Origin: Prostheceraeus crozeri
Taxonomy: Eukaryota > Platyhelminthes > Polycladida > Euryleptidae
Reading direction: 5' to 3'
DNA length: 64,000 bases
NCBI GenBank assembly: GCA_907163375.1
Contig: CAJQUW010004605.1
Span: 22,501-86,500, forward strand
Part shown: positions 46,701 through 54,560 of the stretch, piece by piece
Numbering within the stretch: the first letter of the stretch is position 1
How the letters are laid out: each line of letters begins with the position of its first letter
Position numbers and translations under genes: made by a program
Notes under the pieces: model-generated
Database searches by the model: none
What the model was told of the DNA's origin: nothing
The model's input: the letters and a program-made list of their open reading frames with translations, nothing else

Positions 46701-46781
46701 CTCAAAGTTAGAGCTATTGCTCCTCATCCTGTGCCACCAATTCCTAAGGATGTGGTTACCGCTAAATTACCAAGTGAGTGA
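22444..46781 (+). CDS. Secreted CAP/SCP protein with EGF-like and ShK-like modules (8 exons)
   Basis: Exons: 22444-22719, 24120-24256, 28791-28884, 28948-29048, 30641-30855, 33185-33289, 44412-44522, 46648-46781. Every junction has GT/AG and all phases fit, giving about 390 residues. Residues 1-21 form a signal peptide (MENFQFAVLLLCFIGIQSVSA). Residues about 50-210 are a CAP domain with the WDDALAEFAQDWADRC block, a conserved His, SENL, the CGHYNTLVSW signature and the CEFAP second signature. Then come CSECIQGYDYCMNGGLC and a second EGF-like cysteine run ending CRCKCPSDKMGRNC, then a ShK-like module (CQNQPGAIFCGMTC ... CHKACGSC). CAP proteins of this kind are extracellular and include CRISP, venom and defence-type proteins; the ligand is unknown. 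The last exon may instead splice on at 46774 (GTGAGT), which would make the present stop intronic. Confidence 0.88.
22890..23110 (+). mobile_element. tRNA-derived SINE in intron 1 of the CAP gene
   Basis: The head is tRNA-like. It has an A box TGGCCTTGTGG at 22896-22906 and a B box GGTTCGAACCT at 22938-22948, spaced as in tRNA genes and used by RNA polymerase III. A non-tRNA body follows (GGTGCACTCTGCGTTCTTCC). The tail region near 23090-23130 is A/T-rich. It is not a working tRNA gene: the acceptor stem does not close. No clear target duplication. Confidence 0.75.
24120..24256 (+). CDS. CAP gene exon 2
   Basis: Encodes EWDDALAEFAQDWADRC and the SENL glutamate region, the core of the CAP fold with one of its two conserved histidines (DKHSL). 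The acceptor is CAACAG; the donor is GT|GTAAGT; it ends in phase 2. Confidence 0.9.
25137..25300. mobile_element. Near-perfect foldback MITE, intron 2 of the CAP gene
   Basis: The whole 164-bp segment is an inverted repeat: arms of about 75 bp (TGTCATTGCCAAATAACAAT on the left) with only a few mismatches around a short AGGCTTGTAAATAGCTT loop. TA lies on both sides (25135-25136, 25301-25302), as for Tc1/mariner-type MITEs. The near identity of the arms suggests a young insertion or arm correction. Confidence 0.8.
27332..28530. mobile_element. Possible hAT-type element with GGGTTGGAACCGG ends
   Basis: AGGGTTGGAACCGG at about 27341 is matched by CCGGTTCCAACCCG at about 28512. Outside them lie CCTGGAAACC and CCTGGAAGCC, an imperfect direct duplication. 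Inside are G/C-rich subterminal blocks (GGCCGG words) and diverged inverted copies of an AAGATCTTAT-type word at 27660-27715 and 27900-27960. No transposase. It sits in intron 2 of the CAP gene. Confidence 0.55.
28791..28884 (+). CDS. CAP gene exon 3
   Basis: Encodes MFGEVRNWDYINQACLPN and the first half of the CAP signature (KCGHYNT) with the second conserved histidine. The acceptor TTTGTTTCAG is strong; it ends in phase 0 before GTAGGT. Confidence 0.85.
28948..29048 (+). CDS. CAP gene exon 4
   Basis: Encodes LVSWTQLRLGCGYSAC and LVCEFAPF, completing both CAP signature motifs. The intron before it is only 63 bp, unusually short against the others, which run from 1.4 to 11 kb. It ends in phase 2. 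Confidence 0.88.
29239..29274. repeat. Two copies of the palindrome CGGCTATAGCCG
   Basis: The 12-bp perfect palindrome occurs at 29239-29250 and 29263-29274, 24 bp apart start to start, within intron 4 of the CAP gene. Its role is unknown; a binding site or a short foldback are both possible. Confidence 0.5.
29342..29462. mobile_element. 121-bp MITE with GGGGTTGTTC ends
   Basis: GGGGTTGTTC at the left is matched by GAACAACCCC at the right. The arms continue inward with TCGGCAGAAAATT and AATTTTCTGCCGA around a centre that again contains TTCTGCCGG. ATT stands on both sides, in keeping with the 3-bp duplication of PIF/Harbinger MITEs. It lies in intron 4. Confidence 0.65.
30641..30855 (+). CDS. 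CAP gene exon 5
   Basis: Encodes the end of the CAP domain and the start of the cysteine-rich region, with CSECIQGYDYC and CMNGGLC, an EGF-like pattern. It ends in phase 1, the usual phase for shuffled extracellular modules. Confidence 0.85.
31419..31793. repeat. Dispersed direct repeat pair
   Basis: TCACTAAACTCAATGTAATT occurs at about 31425 and again at about 31773, each preceded by a similar ATAC(A/G)CGT(A/G)GG stretch. It may mark a decayed tandem duplication in intron 5. Between the copies lies AT-rich sequence without a gene. Confidence 0.45.
33185..33289 (+). CDS. CAP gene exon 6
   Basis: A phase 1-1 exon of 105 bp with six cysteines (VCRNDKKTC...NCRCKCPSDKMGRNC), the second half of the EGF-like region. 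The following intron, 33290-44411, is 11.1 kb because it holds the nested transposon stack. Confidence 0.85.
33473..33943. mobile_element. 470-bp element with 80-bp inverted ends, Penelope-like tail
   Basis: The left arm 33473-33553 and right arm 33862-33943 are inverted copies of about 80 bp with few mismatches. They include GCCGAAAGCTCGCACGACTT and a TTTAATAAAG word. The GCC-GAAA-stem arrangement followed by AATAAA resembles the hammerhead-bearing tails of Penelope-like elements, which are known to occur as inverted end pairs. The inner part has no recognised protein. It lies at the start of intron 6 of the CAP gene. Confidence 0.55.
34195..34445 (+). other. Strand-asymmetric A/C-rich tract
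   Basis: For about 250 bp the + strand is almost devoid of T and poor in G; between 34210 and 34330 T is very rare. It is not a simple repeat and not a clear ORF. The asymmetry is abrupt on both sides. Its nature is unknown. Confidence 0.5.
34899..35041. promoter_or_regulatory. Subterminal palindromes, left end of piggyBac 1
   Basis: GGCATACCGTGTATGCC at 34899-34915 and a worn copy GGAATACCATGTATGCC at 35025-35041. Three more copies stand at the other end. They are the best candidates for transposase binding sites. Confidence 0.6.
35490..37214 (-). pseudogene. piggyBac transposase 1, broken
   Basis: The N-terminal part (from 37214) is acidic and Ser/Asp-rich (SSSDSDDDN), then continues into the usual helical region (DIRKYFGISLLMGISRKPEM, LYWSRGELHYNPFF). 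The DDE domain follows: CISIVETVLLYKGR (the first catalytic Asp is replaced by Val), VFIDNWFSSLKLAQ (second Asp kept) and MGGVDLTDRCLEPY (third Asp kept). A C-terminal cysteine-rich domain (CRVCMKRKTRK, CSKCPGNPGLC) ends near 35490. There is an in-frame stop at 36858, a frameshift near 36610 and another near 35650, so it is inactive. PiggyBac enzymes cut and paste at TTAA. Confidence 0.9.
37353..37467. repeat. 115-bp palindrome, left cap of the recombinase element
   Basis: GGTATACCATAGCATTCTTC at the left is matched by its complement at the right end; the centre is CTGCCCGAGCGTAGCGAGGG. The fold would be a long cruciform or hairpin with a small bulge. Confidence 0.85.
37833..39156 (-). pseudogene. 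Crypton-type tyrosine recombinase (DUF3504-like), broken
   Basis: The N-terminal frame (39156 to about 38510) holds an acidic start, a basic linker, then a core-binding-like helix set (ANWAAKMFKEWLAERQ, FGVRKNNGGRYPAKTLREI). The catalytic domain opens with FFVLRGGREHRELKFG, which holds the first catalytic Arg. One frameshift near 38510 separates it from the second frame, which has the NHSLKKT box and the TGNRSQAQSIYEE box with the Tyr. Compared with the usual HxLR and GH(R) boxes, Arg is replaced by Lys and His by Asn, so activity is doubtful. The relatives I recognise are the KIAA1958/QRICH1/ZMYM DUF3504 proteins derived from Cryptons. Confidence 0.75.
39390..39501. repeat. 112-bp palindrome, right cap of the recombinase element
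   Basis: AGATATACGATATCATTCTT at the left pairs with AAGAATGATATCGTATATCT at the right; the centre CTGCCCTCGCTACGCTCGGG is the reverse complement of the left cap's centre. The outer edge overlaps the duplication made by the hAT insertion (ATATCTAT). Confidence 0.85.
39504..41206 (+). mobile_element. hAT element, internally deleted
   Basis: The ends CAGGGTGCGAAGTA and TACTTCGCACCCTG are perfect inverted repeats. ATATCTAT is duplicated exactly on both sides (39496-39503, 41207-41214). The 1,703-bp body keeps only the C-terminal third of a transposase on the + strand. A terminal motif of this type (CAGGGTGCGAA) is usual in hAT. It entered the edge of the right cap of the recombinase element and is therefore younger. 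Confidence 0.92.
40283..40882 (+). pseudogene. hAT transposase C-terminal part
   Basis: An open frame of about 199 codons. It ends in the hAT dimerisation region: FPVCTAECESGFSAMNDVFT, then RNRLSVNVCNDVLFLNINGPP, the E..FS..N...R..L motif that keeps hAT transposases as multimers. Upstream residues (RWPTSDDRIIYGDREV) fit the linker before it. The BED finger and the first two acidic catalytic residues are missing because of the internal deletion. The frame itself is uninterrupted, which supports a recent insertion. Confidence 0.8.
41274..42317 (+). mobile_element. Non-autonomous hAT-like element, copy B
   Basis: A 1,044-bp inverted relative of 1366-2403, with the same CATAGAA/TTCTATG ends. Its own 8-bp duplication GCTTCAGT is exact (41266-41273, 42318-42325). 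The copies differ by scattered substitutions and small indels. It lies inside piggyBac 1, so this family moved after piggyBac 1 arrived. Confidence 0.88.
42739..42848. promoter_or_regulatory. Array of three subterminal palindromes, right end of piggyBac 1
   Basis: GGCATATACGGTATGCC (42739-42755), GGCATACACGGTATGCC (42786-42802) and GGCATACCTGCTATGCC (42832-42848), start-to-start spacing 47 and 46 bp. The common form is GGCATA-5 nt-TATGCC. They lie 50-160 bp inside the terminal repeat. Confidence 0.65.
43441..43482 (-). repeat. Penelope-like tail motif (hammerhead-like), decayed
   Basis: On the minus strand TTGACAATGGACCGAG is followed by a stem partner and CCGAAACGTTG. This is the pattern of Penelope-like 3' tails (CUGANGA, stem, GAAAC) with two core positions changed. 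No reverse transcriptase is near, so it is an orphan tail in intron 6. Confidence 0.4.
44412..44522 (+). CDS. CAP gene exon 7 (ShK-like module)
   Basis: A phase 1-1 exon of 111 bp. Six cysteines are spaced as in ShK/ShKT domains and end in CHKACGSCGSD. CAP proteins of several invertebrates are known to carry such C-terminal modules. Confidence 0.83.
46648..46781 (+). CDS. CAP gene exon 8, probably last
   Basis: Encodes a basic and then proline-rich tail (KVRAIAPHPVPPIPKDVV) without cysteines and ends in TGA at 46779. A good splice donor, GTGAGT, overlaps the stop at 46774. The gene may therefore continue past the second piggyBac element. Confidence 0.6.
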
Positions 46782-47039
46782 AACAAGAAGAGTTTGAAAT
46801 AAGACTTGTGCCAGCAAATATCATTACCTGTAATTTTCCATGAAAACTGATGAATCAAATGTGAAATTACGTTGTGTGCATGCCCTAAAGTAAGAGTATA
46901 TAGAACATACACATTAATTGCATCCAATTTCAGAGATCTTGTGATTGATTATAAATGATATCCTATCTTACACGGCATCTTACCCGGTAGCTCAGTAAAC
47001 ACTGTGGATATTTGTTTATCGATGTTTTGACGAATGGTA

Positions 47040-47111
47040 TCGAACTAGGGTTGAGAACAGACGCACTTGACTTTGAAAAGGCATTCGACAAAGTTCCACA
47101 AGGTGACTTAA
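47040..47111 (+). pseudogene. LINE reverse transcriptase scrap, split by piggyBac 2
   Basis: A short frame reads LDFEKAFDKVPQGDL, the motif A block of non-LTR reverse transcriptases. It runs into the TTAA at 47108, and the frame resumes beyond the right end of piggyBac 2 at 51760 (INKPFQNI). Only about 25 codons are recognisable. Confidence 0.5.
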
Positions 47112-48150
47112 CCCTCGCCCACTGGGTGCTTTCCGAACGTGCCCTAATGACGGGGGGCGTCCCCTGCTGAGCTCCAAAACTATTGCATCAATTTTGCCAA
47201 ACCACATATCAATCGAATAGGCATTGAAAGGGGATTCAGAAAAACAGCATCAATTTTATTTATAAGGTCATCCCTGGGCTGAAGCATTTGGCTGAGGTGA
47301 AGGTAAAAAACCCTAATTTTTAACAAATTTCCATTAAATCACTATTTGAAATGGAAAATGACAACAAAAACTAATAGACCATACGCTAATCGAAAGATCT
47401 GGTCAAGATTGTTGATAAAACAATGATCATTAATCACTTTGAGATTATATCATTGCAATAGATGTGATCAAAGGTCAATTAATTCAGACATTACGTTCAG
47501 CTCAAATGTCAGTAAAATCGCATATTTTAGTATTTAGTTTATGCAGGTGAAGAAACAACCCAATTCAGTTACTTTTGTCGAGAAACTGAGGCTAAAAGCA
47601 ATATGATTCTGAACATTTTCAATAATTGCTGATCAGAAGCAGAACTAAAAGGTACAAAAATAATTTTTGAAATTTGAATTTCAAATTTCAAACATGCATA
47701 TTATATAATAAGCAGACAATTTCAAATTCAAAAATTTTGCATTTGTGAATATCTCTATATTAATAGGAAGGTTCCTTAACTGCCCAGACCCGTAATAAAA
47801 TTGAAGATAAGCACCGCTATTCATCTATAGTGAAGGTTGTAGGAACATTGGATTTTAGAATACCATGGTTTATCATCACTTCACTTCTGCATTTAGCTAG
47901 TTTCAGCTAATAACTAGGCCTATATGCTTACCACAGTAGGCCTATGTTGTGAAACTGTTTTAGGTGATGCCATGTAGTCTGTGGAAATATATGTTTATCT
48001 GGCTTATCTAAAAAGTGATAGCAGTTGTCAATTATAGGCCTACATACTGTACGTATTATAATGTAAAACACAATTCATCCAGGTACCAGTATAATTGAAA
48101 TAGTCAGCTGCTGTATTCCATTACTGAGTAATGGAGAAAGTTCATAAGTA

Positions 48151-50793
48151 TCACATACAATCAGGACAATAATAGACGGTTGTTGCATGCTGTATGCAGA
48201 TGGCTTTTTGACACTCAGCACATTTGAAGCGAGTCTTCCTTTCCTTTACACCTTCATCCAAGCAGATCCGACAGCGTTGACGTTGCTGGTTGCTGTCGAC
48301 AGCAGGCTGCGAGATGTTGGGTTTGATACCGACCAACTCCATGGCCACTTTGATTGAGTTGGTTAGACGAGAATGAGTAGCACGTTGACGAACAAGAGGG
48401 AGGGTCATCTCGTAGCCAAGATCCATCTTGAAGGAGTAATGGTTCGTAGCTGCCATTGTTCTCATGGCTGCAATAACAGCAACATCCATCAGTGCCATGA
48501 ACACACCGTAGGGCCATCTCCGGCACTTCCGTTGGCTTCGGTAAGTACGGACCAACTTGTCTAGGTTATCGACTCCCGACTTTGTCGCATTGTAGCATTC
48601 CACGATTTCGGGCTTCTCATTCTCGTTGTGCTTGTCATAGGTGTGCTTTGTCGATAGAAGGAGAACGGGTGCATTGCCTTTGTCAAAATAGGAGCATAGC
48701 ACCTTTTGGCCAGATACGAAATGCCGAGAGTCACCTTTCGTTCTTCCTTGAGAAGACTTCGCAGCGGGAGGAACCCCACGCCTGTTGCTGCGGATGGTTC
48801 CAACAACACTATAGTTTTGGCATCTGTGAGTCGATCGCACAGATTGACCGAGGTAAACCAATTGTCCATTGTAATATTCCTCCCGACACCCATGTATGCC
48901 TTGGCCAGATGCACTGATTGGACAGTCTCGCTCCGATTCCGGTAGGGTTTCTTTCCCAACATACACAAGGCAGCGTAAAGGAAAGCTATTTTCAGCGTCC
49001 GTAATCCAAAAGATCTTTATACCAAACTTTCTAGGCTTACTTCGAAGGTATATACTGTTGAAAGCGAACACGACCATGAAACTCCACGAGCTGTTCATCA
49101 ACACACAGAAGGGATCCCGGATCATAGTGACTTTCCAAGTTTGAGTTCACTTGATCAACAACTTCACGGATAGGAGCCAGTGGATCGGTGCGGTCACGTC
49201 TCATCTTGTTATCAAATCCAAGAGCAGCTTTGATCTGCTGGGATCGCTGGAAACTCATTGAAGCCCTAAATATCGGATTGCCATTTCTGAGATCCCAAAG
49301 CTCCCGAGTGTTACGGTGCCCAGCCTTCAACGCGCCAGCAATCAGATGCAGACCTACGAAGGCTTCAAATTCAGTCATTAATAATGGTCTCCATGTAGTG
49401 TGCTTAGCAGCGGCGATACGGCGACCCTCACGATTAGTATGGAGAAGTGTCAGGTGCAAACTGTCACCAAAATATGCCTTGAATGCTTCTGATGGTGTCT
49501 GAGGATGAAAACCCGACACTGAATCCAATGTGAGAAGCACGGAGAGTTGCGCACTGGCTATCTGGCTGGTGGATGCTGCTGGGCCGTCTGAAGACACCAC
49601 AAGAGACCAGTGGGAGCTCTTAGGGCAGGTGCCACTAGGGAGGGAGTCTCGTCGTCGTCGTCCTCTTCTCCGCTGAAATCCATCTCCTCTAAAGCCTCTA
49701 TACTCAACTCTTCATCACTGACATGGCCACTAGCAGCAACTTAGTCTGAAATGAAATGATACGCCGATTGTTAAATCATTGCAACAAGTATGGGTGTAAC
49801 ATTTGCAAGAGCTAAATCACTTACCAGAAATCTCGGCAAGGGAGTCATATTCGTCGCTGCCTGCATCGTTGTCATTTATCACAGCACTAGCTGCAACATC
49901 ATCAGCTGAAATGGAGATGATTTCATTTAGAGTTACCGGCAAGTTGAATTTGCAGGACTACATATGTATAGCATAGCGATGTACACGTACATGTGTTCAT
50001 GTATACATCTGTAACATATTGCTATAATAATAGGCAGTACAGTGTACATAGTCAGATGATAAGTTCAATCGGCAGTCCATAAATTTTATATCCATAAATA
50101 TCGGCTGGTTGTCTGCTGATAGGTCTAAATGTAGGCTACACGCATAGCCAATAGGCAATCACAACATGGGTGACATCGTTATCAACCTACATGTACATGT
50201 CGGCTACGGCTACTCTACGGCACAGAACTTTTCTGTAAAAGCAAAGACGCAACAACTTAATGCACGTAGGCCTAAAAGGAGTTGTGTAATAAACTATTGT
50301 CAATGAATCTGAGTGGATTGATCACTTTACAACGGGCTGCAGTACGTACATAGTACAAGCTTGGTCCTTCTTCTGAAATCTCCATTAGTCTAGTCATACA
50401 TGTATATCTGTGCCTAAACATAGCTCAAGATTCAAGCTGGTCATTTCAAAATAGTAACGGATGGCTCTACCGGTACTTCCACTTACAATCCTACATATAA
50501 GTACGTAAACAGTAGCTAATTCTAATCTCCCCATAAGTATTCACTTGTACTAGTATAAATTGCATTTCACCCTCCCACCATGAACAGACACTAAACAGCT
50601 CCTCGAACCCTCCCTCCCCCTCAAATCTGTTCACATAGATTGGCCTTCAACGATTCCTCACACTCAGCTTACTTGATATTCCAACAGGAAAATTGTCTTC
50701 TTCATCAGCATCGTATTGTAGATTGATATTAGCAAATACAATAGACCGGGCATTGCGGGGCGGTAGTTGACGTCTTTCATTAGAAGATGCCAT
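48151..50793 (-). pseudogene. Intron-bearing piggyBac transposase 2, frameshifted
   Basis: Probable exons on the minus strand are 50793-50673 (from ATG, MASSNERRQLPPRNARSIVF), 49905-49825 and from about 49739 on, joined by GTAAGC/CAG, GTAAGT and AAG splice sites in matching phase. They form the acidic N-terminus (SDEELSIEALEEMDFSGEED). The main body shows all three catalytic Asp regions, LLCVDEQLVEFHGR, NITMDNWFTSVNL and KSGVDNLDKLVRTY, with TIRSNRRGVPP between, and ends in a cysteine-rich domain (CRICLDEG, CAECQKAIC, YYCPDCM). Frameshifts near 49640, 49060, 48950 and 48800 break it. Confidence 0.85.
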
Positions 50794-50941
50794 TGACATA
50801 CCAATACATGAGTAGACAATCGCAGAATATTCCTTCGTGCATATAAGGGAAGAAAAATGAATTCATTCAATCAGACGATTTCGTGACTCCTATTGGTCCC
50901 TTGATTCCTTCTGATCAAATAGAAAAACAGATGGGCAATAA

Positions 50942-50972
50942 GCGCGCGCGTGTACTTGTGTGTGTGTGTGTG
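50942..50972. repeat. (CG)n/(TG)n microsatellite
   Basis: A short run GCGCGCGCG followed by TGTGTGTGTGTG. An ordinary dinucleotide repeat. Confidence 0.8.
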
Positions 50973-51255
50973 ATTCTCTAGATGTTACCATGTGTTACCA
51001 AGCAGGTAATCCATGAGAAGCACACACGTTAGGTAGGCGATGCTGCGAACGATGCACAAACATTTGACCTTGATGAGTAGCTTTACAAGTACTGCAAGTA
51101 CTTTGTAAGTACATTATGCTTTACAACAGTCGAGTCTAAGGTTTACAAAGTGAGAATGTAAGTAAGAAAAGTCATGAACTTCACTAATAGCGCATACTGA
51201 CAGAAAATAAGACCGTTATCAGACGAGAAGATAGCCCGTTATGCCATAGACACGG

Positions 51256-51463
51256 CCGGGTCTGGCCAGACCCGGGTTCATCATCTACCTAGTCATAGGC
51301 TCGATGTAGTAAAACAAACTATCGTGGACTCTAACAAAAGCTCTCAGATTGAGTACTCGAATAATGTAGAAAAGTCATGTAATTTCAGCCTCCTGTCGAT
51401 TTTAGTTTCGGAGATATCTTGTATGAAAGATAGCCCGGGTCTGGCCAGACCCGGGTTCATCAT
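51256..51463. repeat. Two copies of the palindrome GGGTCTGGCCAGACCC
   Basis: The palindrome with the following GGGTTCATCAT stands at 51256-51284 and again at about 51434-51463, in the right subterminal part of piggyBac 2. The copies are identical over about 28 bp. They may be transposase binding sites. Confidence 0.6.
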
Positions 51464-52522
51464 TTAACCGTTAATGCAATCTTAACTTATTTCATCATGA
51501 ATTGATGTCGCAATATGCATTAGAAGTGAATATACACCGCAATCAGCCAAAATATTCCAAACATTCAAATTTTAAAATAGTTCTCACGCCAAAAGTTTTG
51601 TGCCAAATTGATTATCCTTCTGTCAAAAGTTGCATAATTATTACGTAGGAAGTAAGCTAGTAGAAATCTGGTGGCAATTGCTTGCTTGGTTTAAAAGATA
51701 TTCAAGAAATTCGCCAGTGGGGATAGGCGAAAAAAGGCCCCTCACCAGTGGGGCGAGGGTTAATCAACAAGCCGTTTCAGAATATAGTGCGAGAAAATCC
51801 TCTGAGAATTGTCACTAAAGAATTGTCGCTGTCAGTACTCACGCATAAAATATCGAATTCTTCATACCAGAACACCACAAGTGATGTCATTCAAGGATCA
51901 ATCCATTTTATGCTTTACCGACGTTGACGAACATTGGGATTCTTTTATTGTTCAGTACACTGTACAAGAGCGTTCTTTCCTCTACACAACGACATCAATA
52001 GTGCTGTAACAAGGTCAATTTTGAACAATTTGTCGATCAACATTTGCAAATGTAAAATCATTTCTTTAGGACATAGTGAAGCTTCTCAATAAATCCTGTA
52101 TAAGACATTACAAAATATGCTATAACGCAACAGGTGCTGGAAATTGAAAGTTTGATGTCATAATAAACTGCCTCTTTAGCTGCAAAAAACGCGGTTAAAG
52201 CTATAGCATGCGTCTAATTCTTGAATTTTCAGTCATCTTGTGCTGTCCACATCAACTAGGACTAATCGTTGAAATTGAAAAATTCATAAACGTTTACCCG
52301 CTAGGTTCTCAGCAGTTTAGGTGCCTAGAATATCCGTTGCAACGCATGAGGAAAATTTACTAACTTTTCCTGTTTTCCGCTTTCAACAGTCATCAAGGCA
52401 GACAACAGTCATCAAGCAAGCGACGAACGCAACACGCTATCGTTGTCGTATCTCTTGTAATAGTGCGATCTCTCCTGCAAGGTCAAACTCCGAATTTCCT
52501 CATTTTATCATTAATTGCGAAA

Positions 52523-53234
52523 ATGCCTGAGTGTTGTGTTTTTGGCTGCAAACAGACGTCATACAATCGTACACGGATGCATGCATTTCCGAAAAATGAG
52601 GAGTATAAGAAAATATGAATCAACGCATGCCGACGGAAAAACTGGGCTCCTACTAAAAATTCTTTCATTTGTACTCAACATTTTGATGTCTGCTTTCAAA
52701 AAGACCTATTACGAACTTCTCAAGTCTGAAGATAGACCTAGAACAACAAAGATATTGAAGGCGGATGCCATCCCAACTTTATTTCTACCGAATCGATCAA
52801 GTAATCCTATCGCTAGAAAATCAAATGCTATTTCTAAACTTGAACATTCAAGATATATTTCGGAAGTAATGAAATCATCGGCAAGCGTCGACGAAGATCA
52901 TCCGACAACATCAATAGAGATGATTGATATGGATCATGAATCAGATGCTTCTTGGGATGCTTCAGATGATGACTTTGAGATAGGTAGCGTATCCTCCGAC
53001 GATAGTTCTAATGAGGATGAATCTACATGGATTGATGAAAAGATGCTTAGTCCTAGCAGTGTCTGGTATGAGAAATGTTATTTGGTTTGTCGCGCTAGCC
53101 TGTTGCAACTTTTCAAATGGTGCTCAGAGTGTGGCTACCCGATTGATGAAACTTCTTTGGAATTTCGGATGATTGGCTGTGCCATGCAATTGAAATATGA
53201 ATGTATTGGCGGACATACTGTTTTCTTGAATTGA
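52523..53234 (+). pseudogene. THAP-domain protein, Kolobok-transposase type, broken
   Basis: From the ATG at 52523 the frame reads MPECCVFGCKQTSYNRT, HAFPKNEEYKK, then NACRRKNWAPT and FICTQHF: the C2CH zinc finger of THAP proteins (Cys, Cys, then CTQH). A stop at 52614 replaces the expected Trp. After a frameshift, LKADAIPTLF, the standard end of THAP domains, appears in the next frame. An acidic linker and a cysteine-containing region (WYEKCYLVCRASLLQLFKWC, CAMQLKYECIGGH) follow, as in THAP-Kolobok transposases. The DDE part is missing. At 53565 a TTAA preceded by GGAGTGTACTTCCCCT fits a Kolobok end; the left end was not found. Confidence 0.7.
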
Positions 53235-54301
53235 AGGGAACAAATTTCTGAGATGGCTTGGGGAACTTTGGGTGTTTTTATTCTTTGCATATAGCCTACT
53301 GTAGCCTACTGCCTACGTATACAGTCTGATATATTCACAGATCAGAATACTATAATCCTTCAGCACGGTAGTATTTCAGTACTGTAATAGGGCCTATCAA
53401 TTAGCACTGGTGGTAATATATGCTGAAATTACAATGTTTTCCATTGCAAATTTAGGTACTTCTATTCTTTCCCCCCCCCACATTTTTCAAATTTTCCAAA
53501 TTCATCAAATCTATGCAATGCTTAATGATTTGAGACAAAATGTTATTTGGAGTGTACTTCCCCTTTAAGGAAACCATGAGCTCATACTGCTCAAAGAGCA
53601 TGTTTATCCCCTAGCATTCAGTCGACAGGTTCGTCGACAAATTGGCCCTGGCGATTATTTGAATGGATCGGGAACTTTAGAAAGACAGTAGCGGAATCAA
53701 ATTAATCAACAGGTGATCACAAATTTGATCTGTCGCATGTCAGAGCGCATTCAGGAAGTAATTGAACTCAAGGGAGACGAATCTGGCTGGGGAATCCATC
53801 GTCAGTTCTTTTGATGATTTGCCCTTACTGGTCCAAAATATCAAAGAAAAGGCATTTGATATAACCTGGAAACAAGCTCTGTTAATTGCAGTTACGAAAA
53901 CTTAGAATCTTCGAACGAAAAACAGAAAGGGATATCTGACTGATACTAAGGCTCAATTGCCGTTCCCTCTCATAGTGTCGCATGGGTCATAATTAATTAT
54001 CTGCTTCTCACAGTGCGTCATAAATTGAGTGCGTCACTAGAGTGCGCATTAGACACCGATAGTACGTCATTATTTTCCAGTCGTTTATGAGAGTGCGTCA
54101 CAATTAAAGAAAGGGTCACAAAAAAAGAGAACACATATGACGAAGACTGCTGTACAGCAATAAATGCATCACAGAATCTCACAAGGAATTAGCTACGATG
54201 CTCGTGGTCCATTCGAGGATCCAACGACCAATGGCGTCGCATGCTCCCAGACCATAGACCTTCGCTCGGAATTGGAATACTATTTTTATACCAGACATTT
54301 T

Positions 54302-54560
54302 TTAAGCTACAACATTAAATTTCATAAAAGATAAATTTTCAATAACAATTTCCCGGCCATTTTTTAAGGCCAAGTGAATGCCCACTTGAGAAGTTGATTG
54401 CTCATTTCCCTTAACCGCCTTACTCAAGGAGCTGAGATTACTATATCCCCTCTCTGTCCAGACCACATTTTCTCGAGAAAAAAGGAGGCAAGGCCAACAG
54501 TATCTTGCGTTTCTCACGGCCGGTCAGCCACTCACATGTTCGAAATTTTGATGCATTAAA
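54302..54560 (-). pseudogene. hAT transposase N-terminal fragment with TTF-type zinc finger
   Basis: One frame gives CEWLTGREKRKI and, after a one-base shift, YCWPCLLFSREN, VVWTERGYSNLSSLSKAV, then HLALKNGR. This order (C.WL, CxPCLLF, VW...G...L) is the TTF-type finger that opens the DUF4371/ZMYM-like hAT transposases. The catalytic part was not recognised. No terminal repeats were found. Confidence 0.55.

Larger units (their letters stand above)
47112..51759 (-). mobile_element. piggyBac element 2, complete ends
   Basis: TTAA at 47108-47111 and 51760-51763; the ends CCCTCGCCCACTGG and CCAGTGGGGCGAGGG are inverted repeats differing by one base indel. The 4,648-bp element carries a transposase on the minus strand with 5' exons. 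The left 500 bp are related to 17605-18110, so the family has at least two members here. It inserted into a LINE scrap whose frame continues on both sides, which confirms the ends. Confidence 0.9.

Noticed and set aside
48373-49144. Plus-strand ORFs across piggyBac 2
   Set aside because: They are antisense to the transposase and have no domain character.
50942-50972. Z-DNA-forming regulatory tract
   Set aside because: A short (CG)n/(TG)n run is common in animal genomes, and nothing around it supports a function.
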